Positions 26,301-33,454 of a stretch of DNA of 64,000 bases are shown here, one piece after another. Numbering within the stretch: position 1 is the first letter of the stretch; every line of letters begins with the position of its first letter. Under the pieces are notes generated by a model, which was given only the letters and a program-made list of their open reading frames with translations, was not told the origin of the DNA and did no database searches. Both the position numbers and the translations under genes were made by a program. This DNA comes from Rhizomicrobium sp. (lineage in GTDB: Bacteria > Pseudomonadota > Alphaproteobacteria > Micropepsales > Micropepsaceae), in assembly GCA_037200385.1 (NCBI GenBank), contig JBBCGL010000001.1, forward strand, positions 3,921,418 through 3,985,417, in the 5' to 3' direction.

Positions 26301-28873
26301 CCGAAGCCAACGAGCTGTTGCTGAGCGTGGCCCGCGCCGTGCTGCGCGGCCAGAACGGATCGCTCGCCGACCAGGTCAACCGCGCCCGCGACAACCGCTC
26401 GCAGCCGGCCCCGCCGGTGCGCCGGCCGCTTCCGCTGGCCGCGCCCGAAGTCCCGCTGCCGCGTCCGGAGACCGAATACTTCAATGGCCTCGGCGGCTTC
26501 GCGAAGCAGGGCCGCGAGTATCTCACCATCCTCGATGACGGCGACCGCACGCCGGCGCCCTGGATCAACGTCATCGCCAATCGCGAGCTCGGCTTCCAGA
26601 CCTCGACCGGCGGCGGCGGCTATACCTGGAGCGTCAACAGCCAGCAGAACCAGATCACGCCCTGGGCCAACGATCCGGTCGGCGATGCGCCGGGCGAAAT
26701 CCTCTACCTGCGCGACGAGGATACCGGCCAGCTCTGGACGCCCGCCTCCGCGCCGATCCGCGAGCGGAATACGCGTTACAGCGTCGCCCACGGCCAGGGG
26801 TACAGCCGCTTCGAGCATGCGGCGCACGGGATCGGCGCCGAGCTCACCCAGTTCGTCGCCGTCGACGACGGCATCAAGATCGCGCGCCTCAAGCTCACCA
26901 ACCTGTCCGGCCGCGAGCGCCGGCTGTCCGTCACGGCCTATGTCGAATGGGTCCTGGGATCGGCCCAGCGCCAGGGCCGCACCGTCATCGCGACCGAGAT
27001 CAATTCCGGCACCGGCGCGATGTTCGCTCAAAACCGCTGGAACAACGAGCTCGGCGAGCGCGTCGCCTTCCTCGACCTCGCCGGCAAGCAGACCGCATGG
27101 ACCGGCGACCGCACCGAGTTCATCGGACGCGACGGCGCGCGGGACCGTCCCGTCGGCCTGCTGCACGGCGCCGTGTTGTCGAACCGCTGCGGCGCCGGCA
27201 TGGATCCTTGCGGCGCAGTGCAGACGCGGGTGCGCCTCAATCCCATCGGCACGGCGGAGGTCGTGATCTTCCTCGGGCAGACCGCGTCGAAGTCGGACGC
27301 CGAAGCGCTGGTGAAGAAATACCGCGCCGCCGATCTCGACGCGGTGTTCGCCGCCGCGACCGGCCAGTGGGACGACATCCTCGGCGCCGTGCAGGTCAAG
27401 ACGCCCGACCGCGCCCTCGACATCCTGATGAATCGCTGGCTGCTCTATCAGACGCTCGGCTGCCGCATCTGGGCGCGCGCCGGCTTCTACCAGGCGAGCG
27501 GCGCCTATGGCTTCCGCGACCAGTTGCAGGACGTCATGGCGCTTTGCGTCAGCCGTCCGGATATCGCGCGCGAGCATCTGCTGCGCGCCGCGGCGCGGCA
27601 ATTTCCCGAAGGCGACGTCCAGCATTGGTGGCTGCCCGAGACCGGCCGCGGCATCCGCACCCGCATCGCCGACGATCGCATCTGGCTCGCGCATGTCGCC
27701 GCGCACTATGTTTGCACCACCGGCGATGACGGCGTGCTCGACGAGCAGGTGCCGTTCCTCGAAGGACCGATCCTCAGCCCGGACCAGCACGACTCGTTCT
27801 TCCAGCCGGCGGTGTCCGAGCGGACCGCCAGCCTCTACGAGCATATCGTCCTCGCGCTCGACGGCGCGCTGGCCCTCGGCGCGCATGGCCTGCCCCTGAT
27901 GGGCACCGGCGACTGGAACGACGGGATGGACAATGTCGGCGCCGGCGGCAAGGGCGAGAGCGTCTGGCTGGGCTGGTTCCTCTATCGTGCACTGATCGAT
28001 TTCACCCCGGTCGCGCGGCGGCGCGGCGACGGCGCGCATGGCGAGACGTGGATGCAGCACGCCGGCCGGCTGCGCGAGGCGCTCGAAGACGAAGCCTGGG
28101 ACGGCGACTGGTATCGCCGGGCCTTCTTCGACGACGGCACGCCGCTGGGCTCGGTCGAGAACACGGAGTGCCGCATCGACTCCATCGCGCAGTCCTGGTC
28201 GGTGATTTCCGGCGCCGCCGATCCCGCACGTGCCGCGCGCGCGATGGCGGCGGTCGACAAATATCTCGTGCAGCGCGACCAGAAGCTGTCGCTGCTCTTC
28301 GCGCCGCCTTTCGACCATCCGTCGCACGATCCGGGCTATATCAAGGGCTATCCCGTCGGCATCCGCGAGAATGGCGGCCAGTACACCCATGGCGCGGTCT
28401 GGGCCGCGCTCGCCTATGCTCTGCTCGGCAATGGCGACCGCGCCTATGAACTGCTCGCCATGCTCAATCCGATCCACCATTCGAGCGACCCGGCCGCCAT
28501 GCACCGCTACAAGGTGGAGCCCTATGTCGTGGCCGCCGATGTCTATTCCATGCCGCCCCATGTCGGACGCGGCGGCTGGACCTGGTATACCGGCTCGGCC
28601 TCTTGGCTCTATCGCGTGACGCTCGAGCACCTGCTCGGCTTCCGCAAGGAGGGCAATGAACTGCTCATCGATCCCTGCATTCCGCGGGCGTGGCCGGGCT
28701 TCGAGATCGTCTATCGCCATGGCGGCGCGACCTACAGGATCGCGGTCGAGAACCCGCTGGGCGTCTGCCGCTCCGTCCTCTCCCTGAAACTCGACGGGAA
28801 AATCCTTCCCGGCAACCGCATCGCTCTGGCCGATGACGGGATCGAGCATCTGGTGCAGGTCGTCTTGGGCTGA
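20369..28873 (+). CDS. ndvB: cyclic beta-1,2-glucan synthase
   Basis: This single 2834-residue polypeptide is the length of the Brucella/Rhizobium/Agrobacterium enzyme (Cgs, NdvB, ChvB). It initiates, elongates, length-controls and cyclises beta-1,2-glucan from UDP-glucose, and the product goes to the periplasm. Membrane segments lie near residues 411-462, 821-869 and 943-991. The glycosyltransferase part between them has a DAD motif (LDADTRL, ~631) and RQHRWVRGD (~775). A glucoamylase-like domain spans ~1270-1520. The C-terminal GH94 phosphorylase domain trims chain length and carries GTGDWNDGMDNVG at ~2511, including the general-acid Asp. All these pieces are present and the frame is intact. 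No ndvA/chvA exporter is in the window. Such glucans act in hypo-osmotic adaptation and host interaction. Confidence 0.96.
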   Translation: MNYSEIGSRASWRRAQEPAEGPIRAELFSVERLEQHAASLAAAQRVSPDIERGKPLVTRLDDNARVIAEAYRAIVKATRDRRSVPPAAEWLLDNYHIVDEQIREIKDDLPPGFYRKLPKLIEGHLQGYPRVFGIAWALIAHTDSALDVAKLTRFVEAYQRVQPLTIGELWAIAITLRITLVENLRRVAEGLLTRLSASEDAEALAERMFGEDVKEPIATVLADLQRKKWSGPFAVQLAQRMRDRDPDVTPALRWLNDRLAAEGTTADEIVRQEVQRQSAMNVTVRNIITAMRLISAINWPEFFESVSLVDAALRQNTNFAAMDFATRDLYRRAIETLAHESGRDEAEVAERAAAAAVRAGKSVPAAERVTRRECDPGFYLIAEGRRAFETDLGCRVHPKTGLYRRFSAAGVLSYVAMLALLTALLVCAGLVAVASYGIAGLLLAVLAVTAIVPASDLAIAIVNRVITHRVGAMQLPGLELRDGVPAELRTLIAVPTLLTSASAIEGQVEQLEVHYLANLDENFGFALLSDWKDAPTEHAEGDDALLDAAAQAIAQLNAKYPRPRGGDRFLLLHRRRVWTEGEGRWLGWERKRGKLHELNRLLRGATDTTFIPAGGKAPTIPADVRYVITLDADTRLPIGAARRLVGKIAHPLMRPRFDARLGRVVRGHAILQPRVTPSLPLQDGGSLFQRVFSGPNGLDPYAIVVSDIYQDLYEEGSYFGKGIYDVDAFEAALEQRFPVETVLSHDLLEGIFARAGLVSDIEVVEEFPSRYDVAASRQHRWVRGDWQLLPWIFANGPRASRRRTSIPLTGRWKLIDNLRRSLSAPATLLTLLLGWMLNWPAAVAWTAFVLLLLVLPTLVPALAGLLPRRVGISVRSHWRGIARDVQLGIVQSAFSLTFLAHQAWLMVDAIGRTIWRLFVRRRNLLQWVTTAQTTDEHGFDNRALFTQIVASVVFLAAAGAVLYYAGRGGWPLAVPFGALWLLSPLIAHWASLPPSSETELEVSPADDHALRLVARRTWRFFETFVTQDDNFLPPDNFQEDPEPVVAHRTSPTNIGLYLLSVIAARDFGWIGSTEAVERLEHTFATLEKLERQRGHFFNWYDTRDLRPLEPRYISSVDSGNLAGHLIALAHASREFCLQPLALHWRHGLEDAVALLREIAKGGGRAPSYSSFASTLDEFVGLLGNEEAGLSELLTQLEIKAERVLALAEDVGPEAVIWAGALRNTVHSHKRDVQALDAEAPDAVRLRHRLTKLAEQATEMFDAMEFGFLLDSSRQLFSIGYRAGEGALDANYYDMLASEARLASFIAIAKGDVPARHWFRLGRTLTPLPGGSALISWSGSMFEYLMPSLVMRAPSGSLLAETNRLVVRRQRAYGDELGVPWGISESAFSARDIERTYQYSSFGVPDLGYKRGLAENTVIAPYATALAAMVDPAHAARNLERLADAGGRGTYGWYEALDYTRSRLPEGVKVVVVRCYMAHHQAMSLIAIANALHDGQMRSRFHAEPIVRAAELLLQERMPRDVVVARPPPDHVAETIEIGTIVPDVERRYVSPYSRLPRTHLMSNGDFCVMLTAAGSGYTRWRDIAVTRWREDPTCDNWGSYCFLRDVQSGEVWSAGYQPTAATPDQYTASFSEDRAEIVRRDDGLSTLLEVIVSPEDNAEVRRVCITNHGPRARDIELTSYAELALARQADDQAHPTFAKMFVQTEFVPHPGVILATRRRRSDADPLVWAAHLAVVEGAVTSEPQFETDRSRFLGRGQVIRNPEAIAEGWPLSNTAGPVLDPIFSLRRRVRVPRGATVTVAFWTMVAESREDVLELAEKYHDEGAFDRVRTLAWTQAQVQLQHLGLKTGEAHLYQRLANHVLYSDNTLRPPPESLKRGVRKASTLWAHGISGDYPIVLVRIAEDDDLLLVRQLLRAHEYWRSKQLAVDLVILNERASSYIQDFQNAIDSLVRMNQSMPRISHPDVKGGVFVLRSDLIPAEANELLLSVARAVLRGQNGSLADQVNRARDNRSQPAPPVRRPLPLAAPEVPLPRPETEYFNGLGGFAKQGREYLTILDDGDRTPAPWINVIANRELGFQTSTGGGGYTWSVNSQQNQITPWANDPVGDAPGEILYLRDEDTGQLWTPASAPIRERNTRYSVAHGQGYSRFEHAAHGIGAELTQFVAVDDGIKIARLKLTNLSGRERRLSVTAYVEWVLGSAQRQGRTVIATEINSGTGAMFAQNRWNNELGERVAFLDLAGKQTAWTGDRTEFIGRDGARDRPVGLLHGAVLSNRCGAGMDPCGAVQTRVRLNPIGTAEVVIFLGQTASKSDAEALVKKYRAADLDAVFAAATGQWDDILGAVQVKTPDRALDILMNRWLLYQTLGCRIWARAGFYQASGAYGFRDQLQDVMALCVSRPDIAREHLLRAAARQFPEGDVQHWWLPETGRGIRTRIADDRIWLAHVAAHYVCTTGDDGVLDEQVPFLEGPILSPDQHDSFFQPAVSERTASLYEHIVLALDGALALGAHGLPLMGTGDWNDGMDNVGAGGKGESVWLGWFLYRALIDFTPVARRRGDGAHGETWMQHAGRLREALEDEAWDGDWYRRAFFDDGTPLGSVENTECRIDSIAQSWSVISGAADPARAARAMAAVDKYLVQRDQKLSLLFAPPFDHPSHDPGYIKGYPVGIRENGGQYTHGAVWAALAYALLGNGDRAYELLAMLNPIHHSSDPAAMHRYKVEPYVVAADVYSMPPHVGRGGWTWYTGSASWLYRVTLEHLLGFRKEGNELLIDPCIPRAWPGFEIVYRHGGATYRIAVENPLGVCRSVLSLKLDGKILPGNRIALADDGIEHLVQVVLG

Positions 28874-28900
28874 GGCTGCAGGCACGCTATTGTCGTTGCG

Positions 28901-30778
28901 ATGATGGCCGCCGAACAGCCCCCCTCCCTCATCCCGCTCGTCATCGGGATCACCGGCAAGCGCGACCTGCGGGGCCGGGACGCTGCGGTGCGTTCGGCGC
29001 TCGCCGCCGTGCTCGACCGGCTCGATGCCGCCTATCCCCACTCGCCCCGGATCATGCTGAGCGCGCTGGCCGAAGGCGCCGACCGTCTCGCGGCCGAGGA
29101 GGCGGCCGGCCGGCCCGGCTGGCAGGTCGTCGCCCCCTTGCCCCTGCCGCGAGCGGCCTATGCCGAGGATTTCGACGCCGCCGGCCAGGCGTGGTTCGAC
29201 GCGTTTCTCGCGCGTCCCGGCGTCGCGAGCTTCGCGTTGCCGGCGCTGGCGGAGGACACCAGCCGCGCGGCGCATTACGAACAGGTCGGACAATATATCG
29301 CCGATTGCTGCACCTTGCTGATCGCGGTCATGGCGGCAGACGAGACGCCTGGCCGTCTCGGCGGCACCGCGCGCATCGTGGCCTATAAGCTCCGCGGCCA
29401 TTTCGACGAAGACGCGGCGACCGTCGCGGCGCGCAGCAGCGTGGTCGACGAGCCCTGTCCGCTCGATGTCGTTCCGGCCGGCACGGTCTGGGTGGTCGAT
29501 CTGGGCGCGCCGCAAGCCCCCGTCCAGGTCCGCAGCAACATGGCCGGCCGCGAGTCCGGCACCGACCGCAGCCTGCCGCTCGCCGGCCAGATCGAGGAGT
29601 TCAACCGCCGGACGATCGCGGCCGAACGGGCGCTGGGCAGGACGCCGGCGGCACCGCGCTTCGGCGCGCAGGACGCGCGGACCATCCTCGAATGCCAGCA
29701 GCGCGGCCTGTCCGAGCTGCAAGGCGCTGCGAACCGCCGCTTGCGCCGTTCGGTGTGGGCGCTTGCACTGCTCTCGGCGGTCGCGGTGCTGTGTTTCGAG
29801 CTGTTCTCGGCCCGGGGCGGCATTCCGCTGCTGCACTGGTTCGTCGTGCTCTACGTCGCTTTCGGCACGGCCGCCCTTGCGGTCTATTGGGTGGCGCGGC
29901 TGAACAACTGGCAGCCGATCGCGGAGGAATATCGCGCCGTCGCCGAGGTGTTGCGCGTGCAGCAGGCCTGGTGGGATGCCGGCCTCGCGACCGCCCGTGC
30001 CGACCGCTTCTATCTCGAAGGCGTCCGCGGCCCGCTCACCCTGGTGCGCGAGGCGGTGCGTGCCGCGATCAGCGCGGCGCGCATCCTTTCGACCAGTCCC
30101 GGCTCGGGCGGCGGCCATGGCGTGTGGATCGCCAGCCAGGTCGATTACTACACCGATCGCATCGCACGGCGCCGCGCCCGCCTGGTCGCGCTGGAGACCA
30201 GCGGCTGGTCCGCCTTCGCCGGCAGCCTGGGCGCCGTCGCCGTCGTCGCCTTGCATCAGTTCCCCGCGCCCCGGCCGCTGGGCGGATTGGCCGATTGGTA
30301 CGACCGCCATCTCCCGCCGGGCATCCCGCTCGGGCTCGGCGTGGCCGCTTTCGTCCTTCTCGGCCTGTTCTTCGTCCTCACGCGCAAGCGTCATGTCGAA
30401 GGGCATGGCGACACGCATTGGCAAGTGGTCGCGGGCCTCGTCACCGGCGTCGTCATCGCGCTCGGCGCGTTCGATGCGTCGCGGGGCGATCCGACTCTGG
30501 CAGAGGACCTCGCGGCCACCTTCGCGATCGCCTTGGCCGCCACGGTCGGCGCCGCCCGCTATGCCGCCGAGAAGTTGTCCTGGGAGGCAGAGTTGCGCGG
30601 CTATGAGGAAGCCCTCGAATTCTTCAAGCGGGCCCGCGACACGATCCTCGATCCGCGGACCGGGCTCGCCCGCCGCGACGAGATCCTGCTGGAACTCGGC
30701 AAGAAGGCCCTGGCCGAGAACGAGCGCTGGCTGCGAACCCATCGCGAGCGGCCCCTGGAGCCGGTGGTCGGCGGTTGA
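28901..30778 (+). CDS. SLOG-like nucleotide-sensor domain fused to a multi-TM SLATT-like domain
   Basis: The 625-residue protein starts with VIGITGKRDLRGRDAAVRSA, then SALAEGADRLAAEEA and VAPLPLPRAAYAEDF. This is the TG[HK]RD...LAEGADRL pattern of SLOG-superfamily (Rossmann-like, LOG/DprA/TRPM-related) proteins that bind nucleotide-derived ligands. Hydrophobic helices follow at ~285-305, ~313-336, ~434-452, ~475-495 and ~506-522, with a last helical pair to ~580. Between the first and second pairs is IAEEYRAVAEVLRVQQAWWDAG, the helical signature seen in SLATT-type membrane effectors. SLOG/SLATT pairs are predicted to be nucleotide-triggered, membrane-perturbing conflict systems (Burroughs, Aravind and colleagues). 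It starts 27 bases after the glucan synthase stop, so co-transcription is likely. A role in envelope or potassium homeostasis, with kdp next door, is equally possible. Domain calls are by eye. Confidence 0.75.
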   Translation: MMAAEQPPSLIPLVIGITGKRDLRGRDAAVRSALAAVLDRLDAAYPHSPRIMLSALAEGADRLAAEEAAGRPGWQVVAPLPLPRAAYAEDFDAAGQAWFDAFLARPGVASFALPALAEDTSRAAHYEQVGQYIADCCTLLIAVMAADETPGRLGGTARIVAYKLRGHFDEDAATVAARSSVVDEPCPLDVVPAGTVWVVDLGAPQAPVQVRSNMAGRESGTDRSLPLAGQIEEFNRRTIAAERALGRTPAAPRFGAQDARTILECQQRGLSELQGAANRRLRRSVWALALLSAVAVLCFELFSARGGIPLLHWFVVLYVAFGTAALAVYWVARLNNWQPIAEEYRAVAEVLRVQQAWWDAGLATARADRFYLEGVRGPLTLVREAVRAAISAARILSTSPGSGGGHGVWIASQVDYYTDRIARRRARLVALETSGWSAFAGSLGAVAVVALHQFPAPRPLGGLADWYDRHLPPGIPLGLGVAAFVLLGLFFVLTRKRHVEGHGDTHWQVVAGLVTGVVIALGAFDASRGDPTLAEDLAATFAIALAATVGAARYAAEKLSWEAELRGYEEALEFFKRARDTILDPRTGLARRDEILLELGKKALAENERWLRTHRERPLEPVVGG

Positions 30779-30842
30779 GCTGCCTCGTCAGGCAACTGCT
30801 TTGCCGGCCGGCCGTTACCGCCCCACACACCTGGAGAGCGCC

Positions 30843-31007
30843 ATGTCCACCACCCCGGACGACGACGACCGCGACCACTTCATCGACAGTGCCGACGGTT
30901 TCGAGCGCGAAGCCGAGAGTCTGGACGAATTCATCGCCGCGCGTCCCCTGACCGCCCTGGCGCTGGCTGCGGCCTTCGGCTTCGTCGTGGCGCGGCTCGT
31001 TTTCTGA
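30843..31007 (+). CDS. 54-residue single-TM protein (ElaB/YqjD/DUF883-like tail)
   Basis: The small product starts with an acidic hydrophilic N-terminus (DDDDRDHFIDSADGFEREAESL) and ends with one transmembrane helix (RPLTALALAAAFGFVVARLVF). This is the arrangement of the ElaB/YqjD/DUF883 tail-anchored proteins that tie ribosomes to the inner membrane or respond to stress. It has a GGAGA site before ATG 30843. It is cleaner than many small-frame candidates, but it is supported only by its pattern. Confidence 0.65.
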   Translation: MSTTPDDDDRDHFIDSADGFEREAESLDEFIAARPLTALALAAAFGFVVARLVF

Positions 31008-31344
31008 CGCCCGATCGCAGCGATTGTTCGGCTCTGCGCGTTCCTACCGTCGGTTCCGGACCGCCAGGGACCTTCGCCGTGACTCAAGATATCGCCGCGC
31101 CGGCGCAAGACCATCGGCCGGCGTCTGCCTGAACGGCGGCGTGTAGTTGCAGCCGATGACTCGCACGCGACCGGCGTTCCGCCGCCTCGAAAAGCGACGC
31201 CCGTGCGGCCCGACGGGCTAGTCCCGGCCGCCTGAGAGCGCGGTTTATATGGAATTGCTATATAAGCGCCTGCCCCCGGCGCCTCGATTTTATACGGCTC
31301 CCAACCCTATCTCTGCGTCCTGACATTCACGGTCTGGAGCAGAC
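31008..31344. promoter_or_regulatory. kdp upstream region
   Basis: About 337 bases separate the 54-residue gene from the first small kdp-linked gene. The region is GC-rich until about 31240 and then holds two T/A elements: the inverted repeat TTATAT (31245-31250) and ATATAA (31260-31265), nine bases apart, and TTTATAC at 31288-31294. KdpE in E. coli binds a T-rich site with a TTTATA core upstream of kdpF, so these are the natural candidates for the KdpE-controlled promoter. No gene is seen here. Confidence 0.55.
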
Positions 31345-31533
31345 ATGCACTTCCTCCGCAGCCTTTCCGATTCCGAACGCTGGGCTTGGTTCGCCGGCGA
31401 GACGGATGTCGCGCTGCCGCCCCGCGCGGCCTCGTCCGGCAATGATGCCGGACGGGTCTTTTTCGAGATGGGCCTCGTCTTCGCCGTTCCGCTCGCGCTC
31501 GCGGCGCTGTTCTCTGCGGCGTTTGGAGCCTGA
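31345..31533 (+). CDS. 62-residue membrane protein at the head of the kdp operon
   Basis: This small product has a hydrophilic first half (SDSERWAWFAGETDVALPP) and one hydrophobic helix at the C-terminus (VFFEMGLVFAVPLALAALF). It has a clear GGAG site seven bases before the ATG. It is the first gene after the presumed kdp promoter and precedes a 27-residue peptide, kdpF and kdpA. I do not recognise a family. Its place suggests a leader or an accessory Kdp subunit, but the function is unknown. Confidence 0.6.
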   Translation: MHFLRSLSDSERWAWFAGETDVALPPRAASSGNDAGRVFFEMGLVFAVPLALAALFSAAFGA

Positions 31534-31538
31534 CGCCC

Positions 31539-31622
31539 ATGATGGACACCATCTTCGTCGCCTCTTGCGTCCTCTTTTTCCTCGCGTCGATCGCCTATGC
31601 GGTCGCCTGCGACAAGCTCTGA
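31539..31622 (+). CDS. 27-residue single-TM peptide upstream of kdpF
   Basis: The frame ATG ATG GAC ... AAG CTC TGA encodes a 27-residue peptide that is one hydrophobic helix (TIFVASCVLFFLASIAYAVA) ending in CDKL. Similar very short peptides ending in C[DE][RK]L precede kdpF in many kdp operons, as I recall from annotated genomes, so it is probably a genuine but usually unannotated gene. It stops eight bases before kdpF. A GGAG site precedes it. Confidence 0.65.
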   Translation: MMDTIFVASCVLFFLASIAYAVACDKL

Positions 31623-31629
31623 GCCCGCC

Positions 31630-31719
31630 ATGATCTTCGACTATGCCCTCGCCGGCGCGGTGACGCTCTTCATCCTCGGTTACCTCGTCTACGCCCTGAT
31701 CCGGCCGGAGAAATTCTGA
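31630..31719 (+). CDS. kdpF: potassium-transporting ATPase small subunit KdpF
   Basis: This 29-residue protein is a single membrane helix ([20 protein letters not shown]) ending in PEKF, the standard KdpF form (E. coli 29 residues). KdpF stabilises the KdpABC complex. Its stop overlaps the kdpA start as TGATG, the normal coupling. It is below the usual gene-finder cutoff. Confidence 0.9.
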   Translation: MIFDYALAGAVTLFILGYLVYALIRPEKF

Positions 31720-33446
31720 TGACCCTCAATGGCTGGATCCAGATCGCGTTCTATTGCGCGATCCTGATCGCGATCACCAAGCCGCTCGGCGCCTATATGA
31801 CGCGCGTCTTCAATGGCGAGCGCACCTTCCTGTCGCCCGTGCTGCGCCCGGTCGAGCGGGTCCTCTACGCGATCAGCGGCATCGACGAGCGCGAGGAGCA
31901 GCATTGGGTCATCTATGGCGTCGCGATGCTGATCTTCAGCATCGTCGGCTTCGTCTTCCTCTATGCGCTGCAGCGCCTGCAGGACGTGTTGCCCTACAAT
32001 CCGCAGCATCTCGCCGCCGTCGGCCCCGATCTCGCCTTCAACACCTCGGTGAGCTTCGTCTCCAACACCAACTGGCAGTCCTATGTGCCGGAGACGACGA
32101 TGAGCTACCTGACCCAGATGGCCGGACTGACGATGCACAACTTCGTCTCCGCCGCCGCCGGCATCGCACTGGCCGTCGCGTTCGTGCGCGGCTTCGCCCG
32201 CCGCTCGGCCAAGAGCCTGGGAAATTTCTGGGTCGATGTGACCCGCTGCACGCTCTACATCCTGCTGCCCGTCTCGATCGTCGTCGGCCTGGTCTTCGTC
32301 TGGCAGGGCATGCCGCAGAATCTCAATGCCTATGTCGATGCGACGACGCTGGAGGGCGTCAAGCAGACCATCGCCCAGGGCCCGGTCGCGTCCCAGGAAG
32401 TCATCAAGATGTTCGGCACCAATGGCGGCGGCTTCTTCAACGCCAACTCCGCGCATCCCTATGAGAACCCGAACGCGCTGACCAACCTGATCCAGATCGT
32501 GCTGATCTTCTCGCTCGGCGCCGCGCTCACCAACATGTTCGGCCGCATGGTCGGCAACCAGCGCCAGGGCTGGGCGATCTTCGCAGTGATGTTCGCGCTG
32601 TTCTTCACCGGTGTGGTCGTGACCTATGCCGCCGAAGCGCCGGGCAATCCCGCCTTCGCGGCGCTGCATGTCGACCAGGCCGCGAGCGCGCTGCAGGCCG
32701 GCGGCAACATGGAGGGCAAGGAGGTCCGCTTCGGCATCGCCAACTCGGCGCTCTTCGCGACCATCACCACCGACGCCTCCTGCGGCGCGGTCAACGCCAT
32801 GCATGACAGCCTGATGCCGCTCGCCGGCATGATCCCGCTGATCAACATGATGCTGGGCGAGATCATCTTCGGCGGCGTCGGCTCCGGCCTTTACGGCATG
32901 CTGCTCTTCGCCATCGTGGCGGTGTTCGTCGCCGGCCTGATGGTCGGGCGTACCCCGGAATATCTCGGCAAGAAGATCGAATCCAAGGAAGTGAAGATGG
33001 CGATGCTGGCCATCCTCGTCCTGCCGCTCGCGATGCTGGGCTTCACGGCGCTCGCGGTCGTGCTCAAGGACGGGCTTGCGGGGCCGCTCAATTCCGGCCC
33101 GCACGGCTTCAGCGAGATTCTCTACGCCTACACCTCCGCCACTGCGAACAATGGCAGCGCCTTCGCCGGCCTCACCGCCAACACGCTGTTCTACAACACG
33201 ACATTGGGCTTCGCGATGCTGATCGGGCGCTTCCTGATGATCGTGCCGATGCTCGCCGCGGCCGGCTCGCTCGCCGCCAAGAAGATCGTTCCGCCCTCGG
33301 AGGGCACCTTCCCGACCGACGGCCCGCTGTTCGTCGGCCTCGTCATCGGCGTCGTCTTGATCGTCGGCGGCCTCACCTTCTTCCCGGCGCTCGCCCTCGG
33401 CCCCATCGTCGAGCATCTCGCGATGAACGCCGGCAACCTGTTCTGA
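31719..33446 (+). CDS. kdpA: potassium-transporting ATPase potassium-binding subunit KdpA
   Basis: The 575-residue channel-like subunit of the K+-translocating P-type ATPase has ten or so membrane helices and four selectivity-filter loops: [42 protein letters not shown] and [10 protein letters not shown]. Those Gly residues coordinate K+. Length is close to the E. coli protein (557). It imports potassium at micromolar external concentration together with KdpB, C and F. The start overlaps the kdpF stop. Confidence 0.97.
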   Translation: MTLNGWIQIAFYCAILIAITKPLGAYMTRVFNGERTFLSPVLRPVERVLYAISGIDEREEQHWVIYGVAMLIFSIVGFVFLYALQRLQDVLPYNPQHLAAVGPDLAFNTSVSFVSNTNWQSYVPETTMSYLTQMAGLTMHNFVSAAAGIALAVAFVRGFARRSAKSLGNFWVDVTRCTLYILLPVSIVVGLVFVWQGMPQNLNAYVDATTLEGVKQTIAQGPVASQEVIKMFGTNGGGFFNANSAHPYENPNALTNLIQIVLIFSLGAALTNMFGRMVGNQRQGWAIFAVMFALFFTGVVVTYAAEAPGNPAFAALHVDQAASALQAGGNMEGKEVRFGIANSALFATITTDASCGAVNAMHDSLMPLAGMIPLINMMLGEIIFGGVGSGLYGMLLFAIVAVFVAGLMVGRTPEYLGKKIESKEVKMAMLAILVLPLAMLGFTALAVVLKDGLAGPLNSGPHGFSEILYAYTSATANNGSAFAGLTANTLFYNTTLGFAMLIGRFLMIVPMLAAAGSLAAKKIVPPSEGTFPTDGPLFVGLVIGVVLIVGGLTFFPALALGPIVEHLAMNAGNLF

Positions 33447-33454
33447 GATTGACC

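Noticed and set aside
25679-30742. A 1687-codon open frame on the minus strand opposite the glucan synthase end and the SLOG protein
   Set aside because: The predicted protein is Arg/Gly/Ala/Asp-rich with no domain pattern. It mirrors the codon phase of strongly supported plus-strand genes in high-GC DNA.
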